Source of the DNA: Clostridiaceae bacterium
GTDB lineage: Bacteria > Bacillota > Clostridia > DSM-8532
Assembly (NCBI GenBank): GCA_012719545.1
Contig: JAAYAD010000034.1
Coordinates: forward strand, 82,234 to 146,233
Direction of reading: 5' to 3'
Length of the DNA: 64,000 nucleotides
In this document: one piece after another, positions 35,462 to 43,645 of the stretch
Numbering within the stretch: position 1 is the first letter of the stretch
Layout: each line of letters opens with the position of its first letter
The notes under the pieces: model-generated
The model's database searches: none
Told to the model about the DNA's origin: nothing
The model's input: the letters and a program-made list of their open reading frames with translations, nothing else
Translations under genes and position numbers: made by a program

Positions 35462-35495
35462 AAGGTAATTTTATCACCTTAATAATTTTTGTCAA
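35461..35495 (-). promoter_or_regulatory. Promoter for a probably leaderless regulator mRNA, with dyad
   Basis: Minus strand TTGACA (35490-35495), 16 nt, TAAAAT (35468-35473), ATG at 35461. A dyad TAAGGT-N9-ACCTTA (35461-35481) covers the -10 and the start codon, a likely autoregulatory site. Confidence 0.65.
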
Positions 35496-35617
35496 CATTA
35501 ATTGTCATGCGGAACTCAAGTTAAGGCAAATCACAAAACATTTTGCCCCCCTATTTTCACATTTATTTGGCTGTGCGCGTTTACCACTAATTTCTTAATT
35601 TAATAAATATATTGCCT

Positions 35618-36079
35618 TTATTTATCACTCAAGTCAACCAGTTCTGCATTTATACTGTCATCTTTTATTTCTATCCTTCCAAGGCAGATTGGAAGATTGA
35701 AGCGTTTGGGGCCCGCGCTTCCAGGGTTAAAATACAATACTCCATTTCGTTCTTCCTTCTTCGGACTATGAGAATGACCATAAACCACTATATCAATTCC
35801 TGCTGCCTTAGGTTCCAAATCCATCGTTCCGATATCATGTATTACATAGATAAACTTACCTTCAGCCTCCACCACCTGTGTCAGAGGAAGGCTGCCTGCC
35901 CAGCTTCCCTTGTCGGTGTTTCCCTTAACTGCGTAAACAGGGGCTATATTCTTTAACGCATCCAGAACCTCAAGGCTTCCTATATCCCCCGCATGGATAA
36001 TGATATCGCTGCCTTTAAGTTCATTTAATGCATTTTCTCTCATCCTGCCATGGGTATCGGAAATTACTCCTATTATCAT
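35618..36079 (-). CDS. YfcE/MJ0936-type phosphodiesterase
   Basis: A 153-residue calcineurin-like metallophosphoesterase. Metal-site motifs: ISDTHGRM (8-15), IIHAGDIG (about 31), VKGNTDKG (about 55) and VVYGHSHSP (about 108), with NPGSAGPKRF at the end. It hydrolyses phosphodiesters with Mn/Ni; the natural substrate is unknown. ATG 36079 is chosen because GAGGTG lies upstream; the longer TTG reading overlaps the previous gene. Last gene of the operon beginning at 38280. Confidence 0.88.
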   Translation of the reverse strand: MIIGVISDTHGRMRENALNELKGSDIIIHAGDIGSLEVLDALKNIAPVYAVKGNTDKGSWAGSLPLTQVVEAEGKFIYVIHDIGTMDLEPKAAGIDIVVYGHSHSPKKEERNGVLYFNPGSAGPKRFNLPICLGRIEIKDDSINAELVDLSDK

Positions 36080-36086
36080 TTTCTCT

Positions 36087-37079
36087 TCACCTCTTCCACT
36101 CAATCTTTGTCTGCTTCTTTACGCAAAAGCCATCGTCACGGCAGTAAAAGGTTTCTATAGTGTCGCTAGTTTTATCGTACAATGACCGGAATACCTCAAA
36201 TTCTCCATCCGGGTTGTGTTTTAATTTATATTCTTCAACTATGATATACTCAGCATTGGACATTGGTTTAATTGACTCTGGCATATTGTCCGGAGTGTAT
36301 TCTTTCCTTGCAAGAACCGAATTTTTCCCATCCATCTCTACTAAAGCAACCTTTTCAGTAGAAAGCTCAAATGCCAGCGAGATTTTAACAGAGGTTGTCA
36401 TCTTCTTGCTCTTGCCGTTCTCGGTTATGGTTTGTGATTCCTCAAGAGTATGGGTATAATTCGTACCTGACTGATTGCCTCCTAAGGATGAACCGCTCCC
36501 GGTTTTGGCATAGATTCGTCCGTCAGAACTCTGATAAACAGGATTTAGATAAAAGGAAAAGATGGATTGCTCAGAGAAATCGGGAACAGCATAAATAGTG
36601 CCTTCCAGAGATAATATATCCTCTTCGTCACCTACATTAACACTTATTTTCCCATCACTAACAATTCCAGAATGTATACTTATATAATTGTCCTCAATCT
36701 CAGGTGTCGGGAACTTAGCGCTTAGAAATGCAGCTCCTTCAACACCTTCAAAAATAATATCTTTCTTCTCCAGATCGATTCTGGCATATAAACGATTTTG
36801 ATACTTGCTTGTATCAATATCAAGATATATGTCTTTACCGTTAGATAATTTTTCGGCATTGTTATAACCAGATAAATTATTCTCAAAATTAAAGAGGTCA
36901 AGATTATCATTAATCAACTTTTCATAATCAGTGAGGTCAAGATATTCCCTGGTGATTAAAACTCCAATAAGCCTGTCACCGTCGTTATTTTCTGATTCCT
37001 CCTCAAGGGCAAGCTGACAGCCGGTTATGAGCAAAGACATAATAAAAACAAGACATAATGCAAGAATTTTTTTATTCAT
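36087..37079 (-). CDS. Hypothetical lipoprotein
   Basis: A 330-residue secreted lipoprotein: signal MNKKILALCLVFIMSLLITG with lipobox ITGC (Cys21), then an acidic linker and beta-rich sequence with YARIDLEKKDIIFEG, ALVEMDGKNSVLARK and IIVEEYKLKHNPDG. No family recognised. It overlaps the HTH gene by 8 nt (ATGAATAA), so it belongs to that operon. Anchored outside the cytoplasmic membrane, it may be the effector or sensor part of the DUF2975/HTH module. Confidence 0.72.
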   Translation of the reverse strand: MNKKILALCLVFIMSLLITGCQLALEEESENNDGDRLIGVLITREYLDLTDYEKLINDNLDLFNFENNLSGYNNAEKLSNGKDIYLDIDTSKYQNRLYARIDLEKKDIIFEGVEGAAFLSAKFPTPEIEDNYISIHSGIVSDGKISVNVGDEEDILSLEGTIYAVPDFSEQSIFSFYLNPVYQSSDGRIYAKTGSGSSLGGNQSGTNYTHTLEESQTITENGKSKKMTTSVKISLAFELSTEKVALVEMDGKNSVLARKEYTPDNMPESIKPMSNAEYIIVEEYKLKHNPDGEFEVFRSLYDKTSDTIETFYCRDDGFCVKKQTKIEWKR

Positions 37080-37299
37080 CCTCGTCAACCTCCAGATTTC
37101 CATCGAACTTCAGAATATCCCCCACATCGCATTTAAGATAGTAGCAAATCTTGTTTATTGTACTGAAGCGAACACCTTTTGCCTTGCCACTTCTTAAAAT
37201 GGACAGGTTTGCCTCTGTGATGCCTATTAAAGAACATAACTCCTTGGATGTCATCCCCCGTGCTTTTAGGACATCTTCAAGGTGAACCCTTATCGCCAT
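37072..37299 (-). CDS. YozG-type HTH regulator, second copy
   Basis: A 75-residue HTH_26 protein (MTSKELCSLIGITEANLSIL, GKAKGVRFSTINKICYYL, CDVGDILKF). Paralogue of 20354-20572, with an acidic tail EVDEDE. It starts 12 nt after the DUF2975-like gene. Likely represses the shared promoter through the operators at 38295-38353. Confidence 0.88.
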   Translation of the reverse strand: MAIRVHLEDVLKARGMTSKELCSLIGITEANLSILRSGKAKGVRFSTINKICYYLKCDVGDILKFDGNLEVDEDE

Positions 37300-37311
37300 A
37301 AATAAACCTCC

Positions 37312-38280
37312 TCATATGAACATGTCGTTGTCATCCTTAAGCTGCTTGTTTTCCCTTATGTACTGTGAAAGCAAAAGTGTAATTAAAATAAACGCTATTG
37401 ATATGAGGGGTATTTGAACTGTACTTTGAATAACCAGCAAAGTCTTGAAAAACACTAGCTGTAAAAGATTGAAAATAATATTTGATATAACTGTGATTGC
37501 AAGAGAAATTCTGCATACGAGTGAGAGTTTTGCGGAAGCATTTACAGTTGCCTCGGAATAACGATTGTATCTCATTTCATTCAATAGGTTCATTGCGGTA
37601 AAAGCAACAAACACATCCAGTATATAAGGTAGTATATTCACCGTATATTTAAGGGTAAGAAAAATATAACTCATCCCCAAATTCTTCTCATTTCCAATAT
37701 TGCCTGCACGGAGCGCATCCATGGAATCCAAAAGAACCATGAATTCATCTCCAAAGGCAAGACATACAAAAAGTACATTCAATATGCCAAGAAGTATTGA
37801 AAGGTATTTATGAAGTCTTGTGATATCAGCATTGTTAAAGATTCTCAATAAACGTAAAATAATGTATCCGACAATAACCGAGTACACCATGCTGCCCAAT
37901 ACTGCCTTGCCAAAGCTCCGGGAAGCGATACTGCCCAAGAAAGGCCCCATCAATCCGGGGTTTATCATCAAATACATAACACCAAAAAGCATGGGACTTA
38001 ATAATGCCAGCAGTGCATCTTCAGGATACAGTTTGCGCGATTTTTTAAAAATAAGCAGCAAAACTAAAGGTATAAGACATATTGCTGAATATAAAACAAT
38101 TGCTGCTATATTGCCTGTATCACCTGATAAAGACAGTTTTCTTAAACCCAATCCAATCTGTTCAAAAGGAAATGATATTACCGCAGAATAGGCCATGGAA
38201 AAGTTTTCACGGGCAAGATTCAGCAATATGCAAAGTACTGCCTCAACTGTAAGAAAGACATAGAATAATTTCCGTTTCAT
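37312..38280 (-). CDS. Multi-pass membrane protein with DUF2975-like C-terminus
   Basis: About 322 residues and about eight hydrophobic segments. The last 120 residues (from INLLNEMRYNRYSEATVN to KQLKDDNDMFI) resemble DUF2975. The first half looks like an added four-helix part, so the protein is about twice the size of the copy at 20583. ATG 38280 is preferred: GAGG precedes it by 5 nt. Cotranscribed with the HTH, lipoprotein and phosphoesterase genes. Function unknown. Confidence 0.72.
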   Translation of the reverse strand: MKRKLFYVFLTVEAVLCILLNLARENFSMAYSAVISFPFEQIGLGLRKLSLSGDTGNIAAIVLYSAICLIPLVLLLIFKKSRKLYPEDALLALLSPMLFGVMYLMINPGLMGPFLGSIASRSFGKAVLGSMVYSVIVGYIILRLLRIFNNADITRLHKYLSILLGILNVLFVCLAFGDEFMVLLDSMDALRAGNIGNEKNLGMSYIFLTLKYTVNILPYILDVFVAFTAMNLLNEMRYNRYSEATVNASAKLSLVCRISLAITVISNIIFNLLQLVFFKTLLVIQSTVQIPLISIAFILITLLLSQYIRENKQLKDDNDMFI

Positions 38281-38294
38281 ACTCACCTCAAAAA

Positions 38295-38353
38295 TTATTG
38301 TTTTACGATAATTTTAGTTCATTATATTCAGAAAAATTATTGTTTGTCAATAA
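38295..38353 (-). promoter_or_regulatory. Promoter with paired TTATTG-N5-CAATAA operators, second copy
   Basis: Minus strand TTGACA (38345-38350), 18 nt, TATAAT (38321-38326). Distal dyad 38337-38353 (TTATTG-N5-CAATAA) contains the -35. Proximal dyad 38295-38311 (TTATTG-N5-CGATAA) lies downstream of the start site, again 42 bp away. Confidence 0.82.
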
Positions 38354-38390
38354 TTTTTGATAATAAGCCATGCCGGAATCAGCAATAAAA

Positions 38391-38422
38391 AAATCCCCCA
38401 AACTTATAAGTTCGAGGGATTA
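38391..38422 (-). terminator. Intrinsic terminator of hypB
   Basis: Minus strand AATCCCTCGAACTT pairs with AAGTTTGGGGGATT (two wobble or mismatch positions) followed by TTTTTTATT. Confidence 0.85.
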
Positions 38423-38443
38423 AGGGGAGATAGAAAACTTGGA

Positions 38444-39115
38444 TTAGGTATTATTCCACTCATTTACCTGCTGTTTCAGCCAGTTCGTCCAGGCATCCAT
38501 GCCCTCTCCTGTTTTGGCTGAAACGGGGAAAATCTTAAGATTTGGATTTCGCATATGTGCATACTCTCTAACTTTTTCCAAATCAAAATCAAAATATGGC
38601 ATAACGTCAATTTTATTAATAATTAAAACATCACACACGGTAAATATCAAAGGATATTTCAGGGGCTTATCGTGTCCTTCGGGAACAGAGAGAATCATGG
38701 CGTTCTTTACAGCACCTGTATCAAACTCGGCTGGGCATACGAGATTTCCCACATTCTCCAGAACTACCAAATCCAAATCTTTTGTTCCCAGTTCCTTAAG
38801 GCCATGTTCAGTCATGCCTGCGTCCAGGTGGCACATGCCCCCTGTATGCAGTTGGATGGACCGGACCCCGGTTGCAGCAATCTTTTCCGCATCCACGGCA
38901 GAATCAATGTCAGCCTCCATAACACCTATCCTCAGCTCATCCTTAAGTGCTTCTATGGTACGCATCAAAAGTGTAGTCTTGCCGCTTCCGGGCGAGGACA
39001 TGAGGTTAAGCAAAAAGGTCTTTTCCTTTTTAAGCTCTTCGCGGATTCGGTCAGCTTCCTTGTTGTTATCGGCGAAAATGCTTTCTTTTACTTCAATTAT
39101 TTTAACTTTGTCCAT
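38444..39115 (-). CDS. hypB: Nickel metallochaperone GTPase HypB
   Basis: A 223-residue SIMIBI GTPase. P-loop SSPGSGKTTLL (about 40), metal-site TGGMCHLDAGM (Cys/His, about 93), ENVGNLVCPAEFD and guanine motif INKIDV (about 167). It lacks the N-terminal His-rich nickel store of some HypB. It delivers nickel to hydrogenase precursors with HypA, and GTP hydrolysis drives release. It follows hypA by 14 nt. No hydrogenase or hypCDEF genes are in view, so the client protein is open. Confidence 0.93.
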   Translation of the reverse strand: MDKVKIIEVKESIFADNNKEADRIREELKKEKTFLLNLMSSPGSGKTTLLMRTIEALKDELRIGVMEADIDSAVDAEKIAATGVRSIQLHTGGMCHLDAGMTEHGLKELGTKDLDLVVLENVGNLVCPAEFDTGAVKNAMILSVPEGHDKPLKYPLIFTVCDVLIINKIDVMPYFDFDLEKVREYAHMRNPNLKIFPVSAKTGEGMDAWTNWLKQQVNEWNNT

Positions 39116-39129
39116 ATTTCAACCTCCAT

Positions 39130-39474
39130 CTAACAGGCCTTGATCTCCTTCAGGTTGATTTCATTTCCCTGTGCAAGGTAGGTTCGCTCGCTTTTGCAAA
39201 ACGGGCAGATTCGTCCATACTTCACGGTTTCATAGGTCTCCTGGCAGCTTTCACAGAAAGTCACAGCAGGTATTGTTTCTATTAATAGTTCTGCGTCTTT
39301 TAATAATTCAGTCTTCTTAACCGCCCATTTCCAGCAATCGGTAAGCTCCTCATGGATAACACCCGATACCTCTCCCAATTCAAGGGATACCTGGGATACT
39401 GCTGTGAGTGTATTTTCTTGAGCTACCCTTTCAACGACCTTGATTATATGAAAGACTATTCCCAGCTCATGCAT
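39130..39474 (-). CDS. hypA: Nickel metallochaperone HypA
   Basis: A 114-residue protein starting MHELGIVFHII; Met1-His2-Glu3 is the conserved Ni(II) site. The zinc knuckle is CESC (about 73) and CPFC (about 90). It works with HypB. The ATG at 39474 overlaps the end of the flavoprotein gene by 8 nt; the longer reading from 39498 is a run-in from that gene. HypA may also serve nickel enzymes other than hydrogenase. Confidence 0.93.
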   Translation of the reverse strand: MHELGIVFHIIKVVERVAQENTLTAVSQVSLELGEVSGVIHEELTDCWKWAVKKTELLKDAELLIETIPAVTFCESCQETYETVKYGRICPFCKSERTYLAQGNEINLKEIKAC

Positions 39475-42256
39475 TTTTCTTGCCTTTCTTTCTGCCAAAC
39501 TTAATCTTAATGGCGCGCTTTATCATATATGGAAGAATCGCTTTCATCTTGTCCTCTGAACGAACCATGGTGCTGCACTCAGGCCGCTCGCGGTGGAGAT
39601 GTATAGCGTCAAAGGCGCACTTGGTAGTACAAACACCGCAGCCTATACACTTGTTGGGATCAACCACAGACGCACCGCAGCCAAGACAGCGTGCTGTTTC
39701 TTTTTTCACCTGCTCCTCTGTAAAGCCAATACGATTGTCGCGGAAAGTCCTTTCCAAAGCTTCGTTATAACCGATGCGCTGTCTGGGTGAATTGTCAAAG
39801 GTTGCTTCGTCAATTACAATATTGCTCTTGTCCAGCTCTATAAACTGGCGGCGGTTTCTGCCAATGGTAAGGCTGGTGTTGGGCTGAACGAACCTGTGCA
39901 GGGAAATTGCGCCTTCCCTTCCGGCGGCAATGGCATCAATGGCAAATTTGGCACCGGTAAAGGCATCGCCTCCAACGAAGATATCAGGCTCGGCAGTCTG
40001 GTAAGTCACAGGATCGGCTTTAATTGTGCCGTTAGGATTAAACTCAACCTTTGTGCCATCCAAAAGCTTTTTCCAATCCGGCTTCTGACCAATACAGTAG
40101 AGAACCACATCGCACTCTACAGTTTCGGTGACGCTTTCATCGAAAGTTGGAGCAAAACGGCCATCCTTATCTTTTACGGATACACACTTCTTAAATTTAA
40201 TTCCGGTTGTTTTACCGTTGTTTGATATTATCTCCACAGGTCCCCAGCCGGTATGGATGTCTATTCCCTCTTTTTCACATTCGCTGCGTTCTTCCTCACC
40301 GCAGGGCATCTCTTCATACGACTCAAGGCAGTACATACTTACTGAGTCGGCATTGCAACGAAGAGCGGTACGGGCAACATCGCATGCAACGTTTCCGCCA
40401 CCAATTACAACCACTTTGCCGGAAAGCTTGACATCACCGTTTAAATTGACATTTCTAATAAAGTCAATACCGGAAATTACTCCTTCGCTTTCCTCACCGG
40501 GAATATTCAGTTTTCCTCCGCTCTGGAGTCCCACGGCAATGTAAAAGCCTTTATAACCCAGACGGCGAAGTTCTTCTATTGTTACATCCTTGCCAACTTC
40601 TACACCGCATCTGAACTCTACGCCCATCTGGCGCAACACGTCTATTTCTGCCTCAACAACGTCTTTTTCAAGGCGGAAGGACGGTATTCCGTTCATAAGC
40701 ATGCCTCCGGGACGGGCCTCTTTTTCAAATACCGTAGGCTTATACCCTTTTTCTGCCAGGAAGTAAGCGCAGCTCATTCCTGCAGGTCCCGCTCCTATTA
40801 TGGCTATTTTCTCCTCAAACCTTCCTCCAACCTTAGGAATTACAGGTTCTGGAATATAGCGTGTCTCTGCATCCAGATCCTGCTGTGCTATAAAGCGCTT
40901 AACTTCATCTATGGCTACAGCTTCATCTATTGTGCCGCGTGTACACGCATCCTCACAGCGGCGGTTGCAGATACGGCCGCAAACTGCTGGAAAAGGATTG
41001 TCCTGTTTAATTAGTTTAAGTGCATCACGGTATCTTCCCTGTGCTGCCAGTTTCAGATAGCCCTGTACTGCTATATGGGCAGGGCAGGCAGTCTTACAGG
41101 GAGCTGTACCAGTGTCATAGCAATTAATGCGGTTTTTATCCCTGTAATCTATACTCCACTTTTCAGGACCCCATGGTGTTTCATCGGGAAGCTCAACTCT
41201 TGGATACTCTATCGGGCCATCCTTGGTGCATAATTTCTGACCCAGCTTTACAGCACCTGCAGGGCAGTTTTCCACACATTTGCCGCAGGCAACGCAATTT
41301 TCCGTCACTACTCTTGCAACATAAGCGCTGCGGCTTAAGTTGGGAGTGTTGAAAAGCTGTGATGTTCTCAAAGCATTGCAGACATTGACATTACAGTTGC
41401 AGATAGCGAAAATCTTGTCCTCACCATCAATATTGGTAATCTGATGGACAAAGCCATTGTCTTCGGCCTGCTTTAATATGTCCAAAACCTCATCATATGT
41501 TATGTACGTGCCCCTGCCGGTTTCCACAATATAATCTGCCATATCGCCTATTGCTATGCACCAGTTGTCCGGATCATCGCCGCAGCCTTCACCAAGCTTT
41601 GCACGGCTGATACGGCAAGAGCACAAGCTTTTTGCATATTTTCCATCATATTTCTTGAGCCAATATGAGATATGCTCTATGTTTATTGACTGATTCTCAG
41701 TCTCAATGGCTTTTTCCACCGGTATTACGTGCATGCCTATGCCGGCTCCTCCCGGAGGAACCATGGGAGTGACTCTTTCCAAAGGAAGGAAGGTCATGCG
41801 CTCGAAAAATGCTGCTACTTCAGGATGCTCTTCTATCTGGGATTTGCGCATATTAAAGAACTCTGCGCTTCCCGGAACAAACCTGGGCAGCACATACTGC
41901 TTTTCACGTTTGGGATTTTCCCAGTTGTATTCGATAAGACCAACATAAGCCATTTCGTTAAGGATCTTTTCAAGATATGCTTCATCCTTGCCCGTAAGCT
42001 TTACAAGCTCTGGCAATGTCTTGGGTTTTCTTACCCCCATTTTAAGAGCAATATCAGCCATCTCATCGGTTACTAATCCTGCAAGACCCCAGTATTCAGG
42101 ATCATTGCCTGTGACGCCTTTGAGCTTTGCAGGAAGGCGGTCTGTAATCATTTTTCCAAGCTTAATAATCTTTTCTCTGGGCGCATCGGTGCGAGGAATC
42201 TTAAAAGAAAGCTTGCTCTCATCCAATGGCATATTAGACTTGGTCTGCTCGCTCAT
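39467..42256 (-). CDS. Large multi-Fe-S, GltD-like NAD(P)H/FAD oxidoreductase
   Basis: A 929-residue cytosolic protein. Residues 1-300 are an unusual N-terminal domain with cysteine groups (SLCSCRISRAKLGEGCG, ICNCNVNVC). A [4Fe-4S] motif CVACGKCVENCP follows near 322. Next comes the GltD/NfnB-type N-terminal Fe-S domain (CKTACPAHI, CGRICNRRCEDAC; 390-450). Then an FAD Rossmann domain IAIIGAGPAGMSCAYF (about 490) and an NAD(P) domain VVVIGGGNVACDVA (about 630). C-terminal ferredoxin CIGCGVCTTKCAFDA is near 875. It probably moves electrons between NAD(P)H and ferredoxin. It is coupled to hypA by an 8-nt overlap, which ties it to nickel enzyme biogenesis in some way. Confidence 0.85.
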   Translation of the reverse strand: MSEQTKSNMPLDESKLSFKIPRTDAPREKIIKLGKMITDRLPAKLKGVTGNDPEYWGLAGLVTDEMADIALKMGVRKPKTLPELVKLTGKDEAYLEKILNEMAYVGLIEYNWENPKREKQYVLPRFVPGSAEFFNMRKSQIEEHPEVAAFFERMTFLPLERVTPMVPPGGAGIGMHVIPVEKAIETENQSINIEHISYWLKKYDGKYAKSLCSCRISRAKLGEGCGDDPDNWCIAIGDMADYIVETGRGTYITYDEVLDILKQAEDNGFVHQITNIDGEDKIFAICNCNVNVCNALRTSQLFNTPNLSRSAYVARVVTENCVACGKCVENCPAGAVKLGQKLCTKDGPIEYPRVELPDETPWGPEKWSIDYRDKNRINCYDTGTAPCKTACPAHIAVQGYLKLAAQGRYRDALKLIKQDNPFPAVCGRICNRRCEDACTRGTIDEAVAIDEVKRFIAQQDLDAETRYIPEPVIPKVGGRFEEKIAIIGAGPAGMSCAYFLAEKGYKPTVFEKEARPGGMLMNGIPSFRLEKDVVEAEIDVLRQMGVEFRCGVEVGKDVTIEELRRLGYKGFYIAVGLQSGGKLNIPGEESEGVISGIDFIRNVNLNGDVKLSGKVVVIGGGNVACDVARTALRCNADSVSMYCLESYEEMPCGEEERSECEKEGIDIHTGWGPVEIISNNGKTTGIKFKKCVSVKDKDGRFAPTFDESVTETVECDVVLYCIGQKPDWKKLLDGTKVEFNPNGTIKADPVTYQTAEPDIFVGGDAFTGAKFAIDAIAAGREGAISLHRFVQPNTSLTIGRNRRQFIELDKSNIVIDEATFDNSPRQRIGYNEALERTFRDNRIGFTEEQVKKETARCLGCGASVVDPNKCIGCGVCTTKCAFDAIHLHRERPECSTMVRSEDKMKAILPYMIKRAIKIKFGRKKGKKNA

Positions 42257-42352
42257 AAATTGTCAATCCTTTCACAAAGTTATTTATTTTTGGACGCACT
42301 GCCGCGCCAGAAATTCAAAGAATATATTTAATAACATCTTTAAAACTATTCA

Positions 42353-43066
42353 TCACTGTTCTTGTTTATCAATACGTGCAAGATAATCGCTAATCCCCGA
42401 AGCAAGCAGATTATATGCGCCTTCCCCGTCACGGGCCTCAATCAAATCTATAAACTGCTCCAGTCGGTTAATGGCAAATGATATGCCATACATTCTGAGA
42501 TAATTTACCCAGAAAGCTATTGAAACATCATGGGTAGTATTCATGAACAGAGTAAAAAAGCTTTTCCCGCTTCGTATGCAAATTTCACGGTGCCAGATGA
42601 AAAACTGTTCGGCCAGTTCTTCCTCTCCACAATTGGATTTATCACGAATTTCCTTTGTAAGAGAACGCAAATATTGGATATCTTCAGAACTTCGGCATGC
42701 GCATAAGGCTCGTAACGCCAGTCCTTCTACTGCAAGGCGGAGATCAAGAATTGCTGCAACTATATCACTGCCTAATTCATTTCCGTTAAGATTGACAATT
42801 GCATTAAGGGTTTCGATGTTTCCGGTCTTCATATAGTCGGCTACAAAAACACCGGATTTGGGTTTGATATGAACCAGTCCCATAGAGGCAAGCTTCTCAA
42901 AGCCGGAATGAACCACTGTCTTTCCAATTCCCAGTTCAGCTGCCAATTCACGTTCTGAGGGCAGCTTGTCACCGGGCTTCCATTTGCCCGAAAGTATTTC
43001 TCTGCTGACCCTTTTTACAAAGGACTCTTTATTCGTGAGCATTGGCTTCTTTTTAGCAGAATTCAT
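42353..43066 (-). CDS. FadR-subfamily GntR regulator
   Basis: A 237-residue regulator. N-terminal winged helix (SGKWKPGDKLPSERELAAEL, KTVVHSGFEKLASMGLVHIK) and C-terminal FCD-type all-helical ligand domain (AILDLRLAVEGLAL, FFIWHREICIRSG). ATG 43066 with AGGGGA 8 nt before it is preferred. The longer TTG reading runs through its own operator (43106-43118). As first gene before the flavoprotein-hypAB group it likely controls that operon in response to a small acid. Confidence 0.87.
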   Translation of the reverse strand: MNSAKKKPMLTNKESFVKRVSREILSGKWKPGDKLPSERELAAELGIGKTVVHSGFEKLASMGLVHIKPKSGVFVADYMKTGNIETLNAIVNLNGNELGSDIVAAILDLRLAVEGLALRALCACRSSEDIQYLRSLTKEIRDKSNCGEEELAEQFFIWHREICIRSGKSFFTLFMNTTHDVSIAFWVNYLRMYGISFAINRLEQFIDLIEARDGEGAYNLLASGISDYLARIDKQEQ

Positions 43067-43105
43067 AAATGGTTCCCCTGAGCCCCTAGTTATTGGAAAA
43101 ATTAT

Positions 43106-43118
43106 CTGGTCGGACCAG
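43106..43118 (-). promoter_or_regulatory. FadR-type operator
   Basis: CTGGTCGGACCAG is a perfect 13-bp dyad and matches the TGGTCNGACCA core bound by FadR. It lies 40 bp upstream of the GntR gene start. Confidence 0.75.
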
Positions 43119-43245
43119 TTCAATTATATATTATCAAATATTACTTATCAGCGTCAATAACAGATTGACAAAAATGTGTCATAATTTGTCTCATCTATAC
43201 GATTTTTCACTTAAACTTTTTATATCTAATTTAACTTTTTTGCAT

Positions 43246-43310
43246 TTCAGGCAAAAATCCCATACCATTCAGGCAAATTGAAACTATAAATAATTAATTT
43301 CATTTATAAT
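43246..43310 (+). promoter_or_regulatory. LytTR-type direct-repeat site and activator-dependent promoter
   Basis: TTCAGGCAA occurs at 43246-43254 and 43268-43276, 22 bp apart, the spacing used by AgrA/LytTR regulators. A TATAAT box follows at 43305-43310, starting 29 nt after the second repeat, with no recognisable -35. The whole 31-bp element is repeated exactly, inverted, at 48829-48859. The rest of the gap 43119-43423 is AT-rich leader. Confidence 0.8.
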
Positions 43311-43423
43311 AAAGCAAATTCATGGGCATCAGAAGCAAATCCAGAGATTAGGTTGTAAGACAAATTCCCTTTATAGTCGCGTTATCAGCAATCATGAGGG
43401 TCTAAGTCTGAGGGGGTATCAAA

Positions 43424-43561
43424 ATGAGAAAAAAAATTCTAATCGTATTACTTATTTTCTGCCTGGTAGCTACTTTTTGCCGAATAGGCGTACACAGAAA
43501 TCGAGGTGAGTTGGACAAGCTTTCAATTAAATTCAGAAGGTATGCAACCAGCGGATTGTAG
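43424..43561 (+). CDS. 45-residue hydrophobic-leader peptide upstream of the SLH gene
   Basis: Starts MRKKILIVLLIFCLVATFCR and ends RRYATSGL: a basic start, a 15-residue hydrophobic core, then a 25-residue basic and polar tail. Shine-Dalgarno GAGGGGG lies 7 nt before ATG 43424, as good as any in the window. It is the first reading frame after the LytTR-type promoter and lies 84 nt before the SLH gene. No family is recognised. It may be a secreted peptide (possible signal for the nearby kinase) or a small membrane protein. The coding status rests on the ribosome site and position only. Confidence 0.6.
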   Translation: MRKKILIVLLIFCLVATFCRIGVHRNRGELDKLSIKFRRYATSGL

Positions 43562-43645
43562 TGCAAGCTTTACCCCTTAAAGTAATTTACACAGTAAAAA
43601 AAGTTGGAAAAAATTGCACAAGCATAAAAGGAGTGACTTATTGTA

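Noticed and set aside
36080..36103. Longer phosphoesterase from a TTG
   Set aside because: It would overlap the lipoprotein gene, and the ATG at 36079 has its own ribosome site.
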